Positions 13,780 through 13,978 of a stretch of DNA of 13,978 nt are shown here, piece after piece; the stretch's first letter is position 1; the number at the start of each line of letters is the position of its first letter. The notes below the pieces were generated by a model, which saw only the letters and a program-made list of their open reading frames with translations, made no database searches and was not told the DNA's origin. Origin of the DNA: CAYUQT01 sp964596165 (GTDB lineage Bacteria > Planctomycetota > Phycisphaerae > UBA1845 > JAFGLZ01); the NCBI GenBank assembly GCA_964596165.1, contig CAZQTW010000110.1, forward strand, positions 1-13,978, written 5' to 3'. The position numbers and the translations under genes are program-made.

Positions 13780-13978
13780 GACAACCTTCCTCTCTTGAGG
13801 CCACATCTGAAACGCCTGACCTCCGCGATACATCGATTCATCCTGTGGGTCACCATAGTCGGTTGTCTATGCAGGTTTCCATGCGGCGGCAATTTCTCCG
13901 CTCGGTTGCTGCGGTGCGGTCCGTCTAGCCCGGATTATTCACACTGGCCTCTTTTTTACGACCTCCTTGTGGGTTAAG

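Noticed and set aside
1..13978. tRNA, rRNA, riboswitch, integrase or phage genes
   Set aside because: I saw no cloverleaf with a conserved T-loop, no rRNA-like stretch, no known riboswitch core and no recombinase motif. A covariance-model scan would be the decisive check.

Overview
This is a GC-rich bacterial window. Gene content and style point to a Planctomycetota-like organism (Phycisphaerae/Sedimentisphaerales type): a TMTC-like membrane/TPR protein, Sec-exported glycoside hydrolases, a DUF763 protein, and a repeat-rich gap full of short palindromes. This placement is inferred from style; there is no rRNA or marker gene here to confirm it.

Layout. From 99 to 9036 six genes all read leftwards (minus strand). 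In transcription order they are a DUF763 family protein with a helix-hairpin-helix (7855-9036), a PLP-dependent class I/II aminotransferase (6404-7744), an OprM/NodT-type outer-membrane efflux lipoprotein (4481-6196), an APC-superfamily amino-acid permease (3151-4476, only 4 nt after the previous stop), a TMTC-like polytopic protein with C-terminal TPRs (961-3081), and an unrecognised lipoprotein (99-857). A strong hairpin at 56-74 lies just past the last stop and may end the series. Gaps of 110, 207, 4, 69 and 103 nt mean only the efflux/permease pair, and perhaps the TMTC-like gene, is clearly operon-like.

From 9066 rightwards there is a carbohydrate module. A near-consensus sigma70 promoter (TTGACA, 16 nt, TATAAG) precedes a 703-residue secreted protein that looks like an (alpha/alpha)6-barrel glycoside hydrolase (9235-11346, plus strand). 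Facing it is a GH29-like alpha-L-fucosidase with a C-terminal F5/8-type C (CBM32-like) domain (12433-13779, minus strand). Together they suggest breakdown of fucose-containing glycans in the cell envelope or outside the cell.

Between the convergent hydrolase genes lie 1,086 bases with no convincing gene but at least seven short hairpins. They include an inverted pair of 25-nt REP-like elements (24/25 identical) whose loops read as GNRA tetraloops, and a second cluster of different palindromes. At the right edge, upstream of the fucosidase, there is a short twin-arginine-like leader remnant on the plus strand and a small reading frame whose stop overlaps the fucosidase GTG start.

No tRNA, rRNA, CRISPR array, transposase or phage gene was seen. 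No complete novel multi-gene system can be claimed. The items most worth following up are the DUF763 HhH protein with its PVD motif, the unassigned hydrolase, the outer-membrane-factor/permease pairing, and the palindromic elements.
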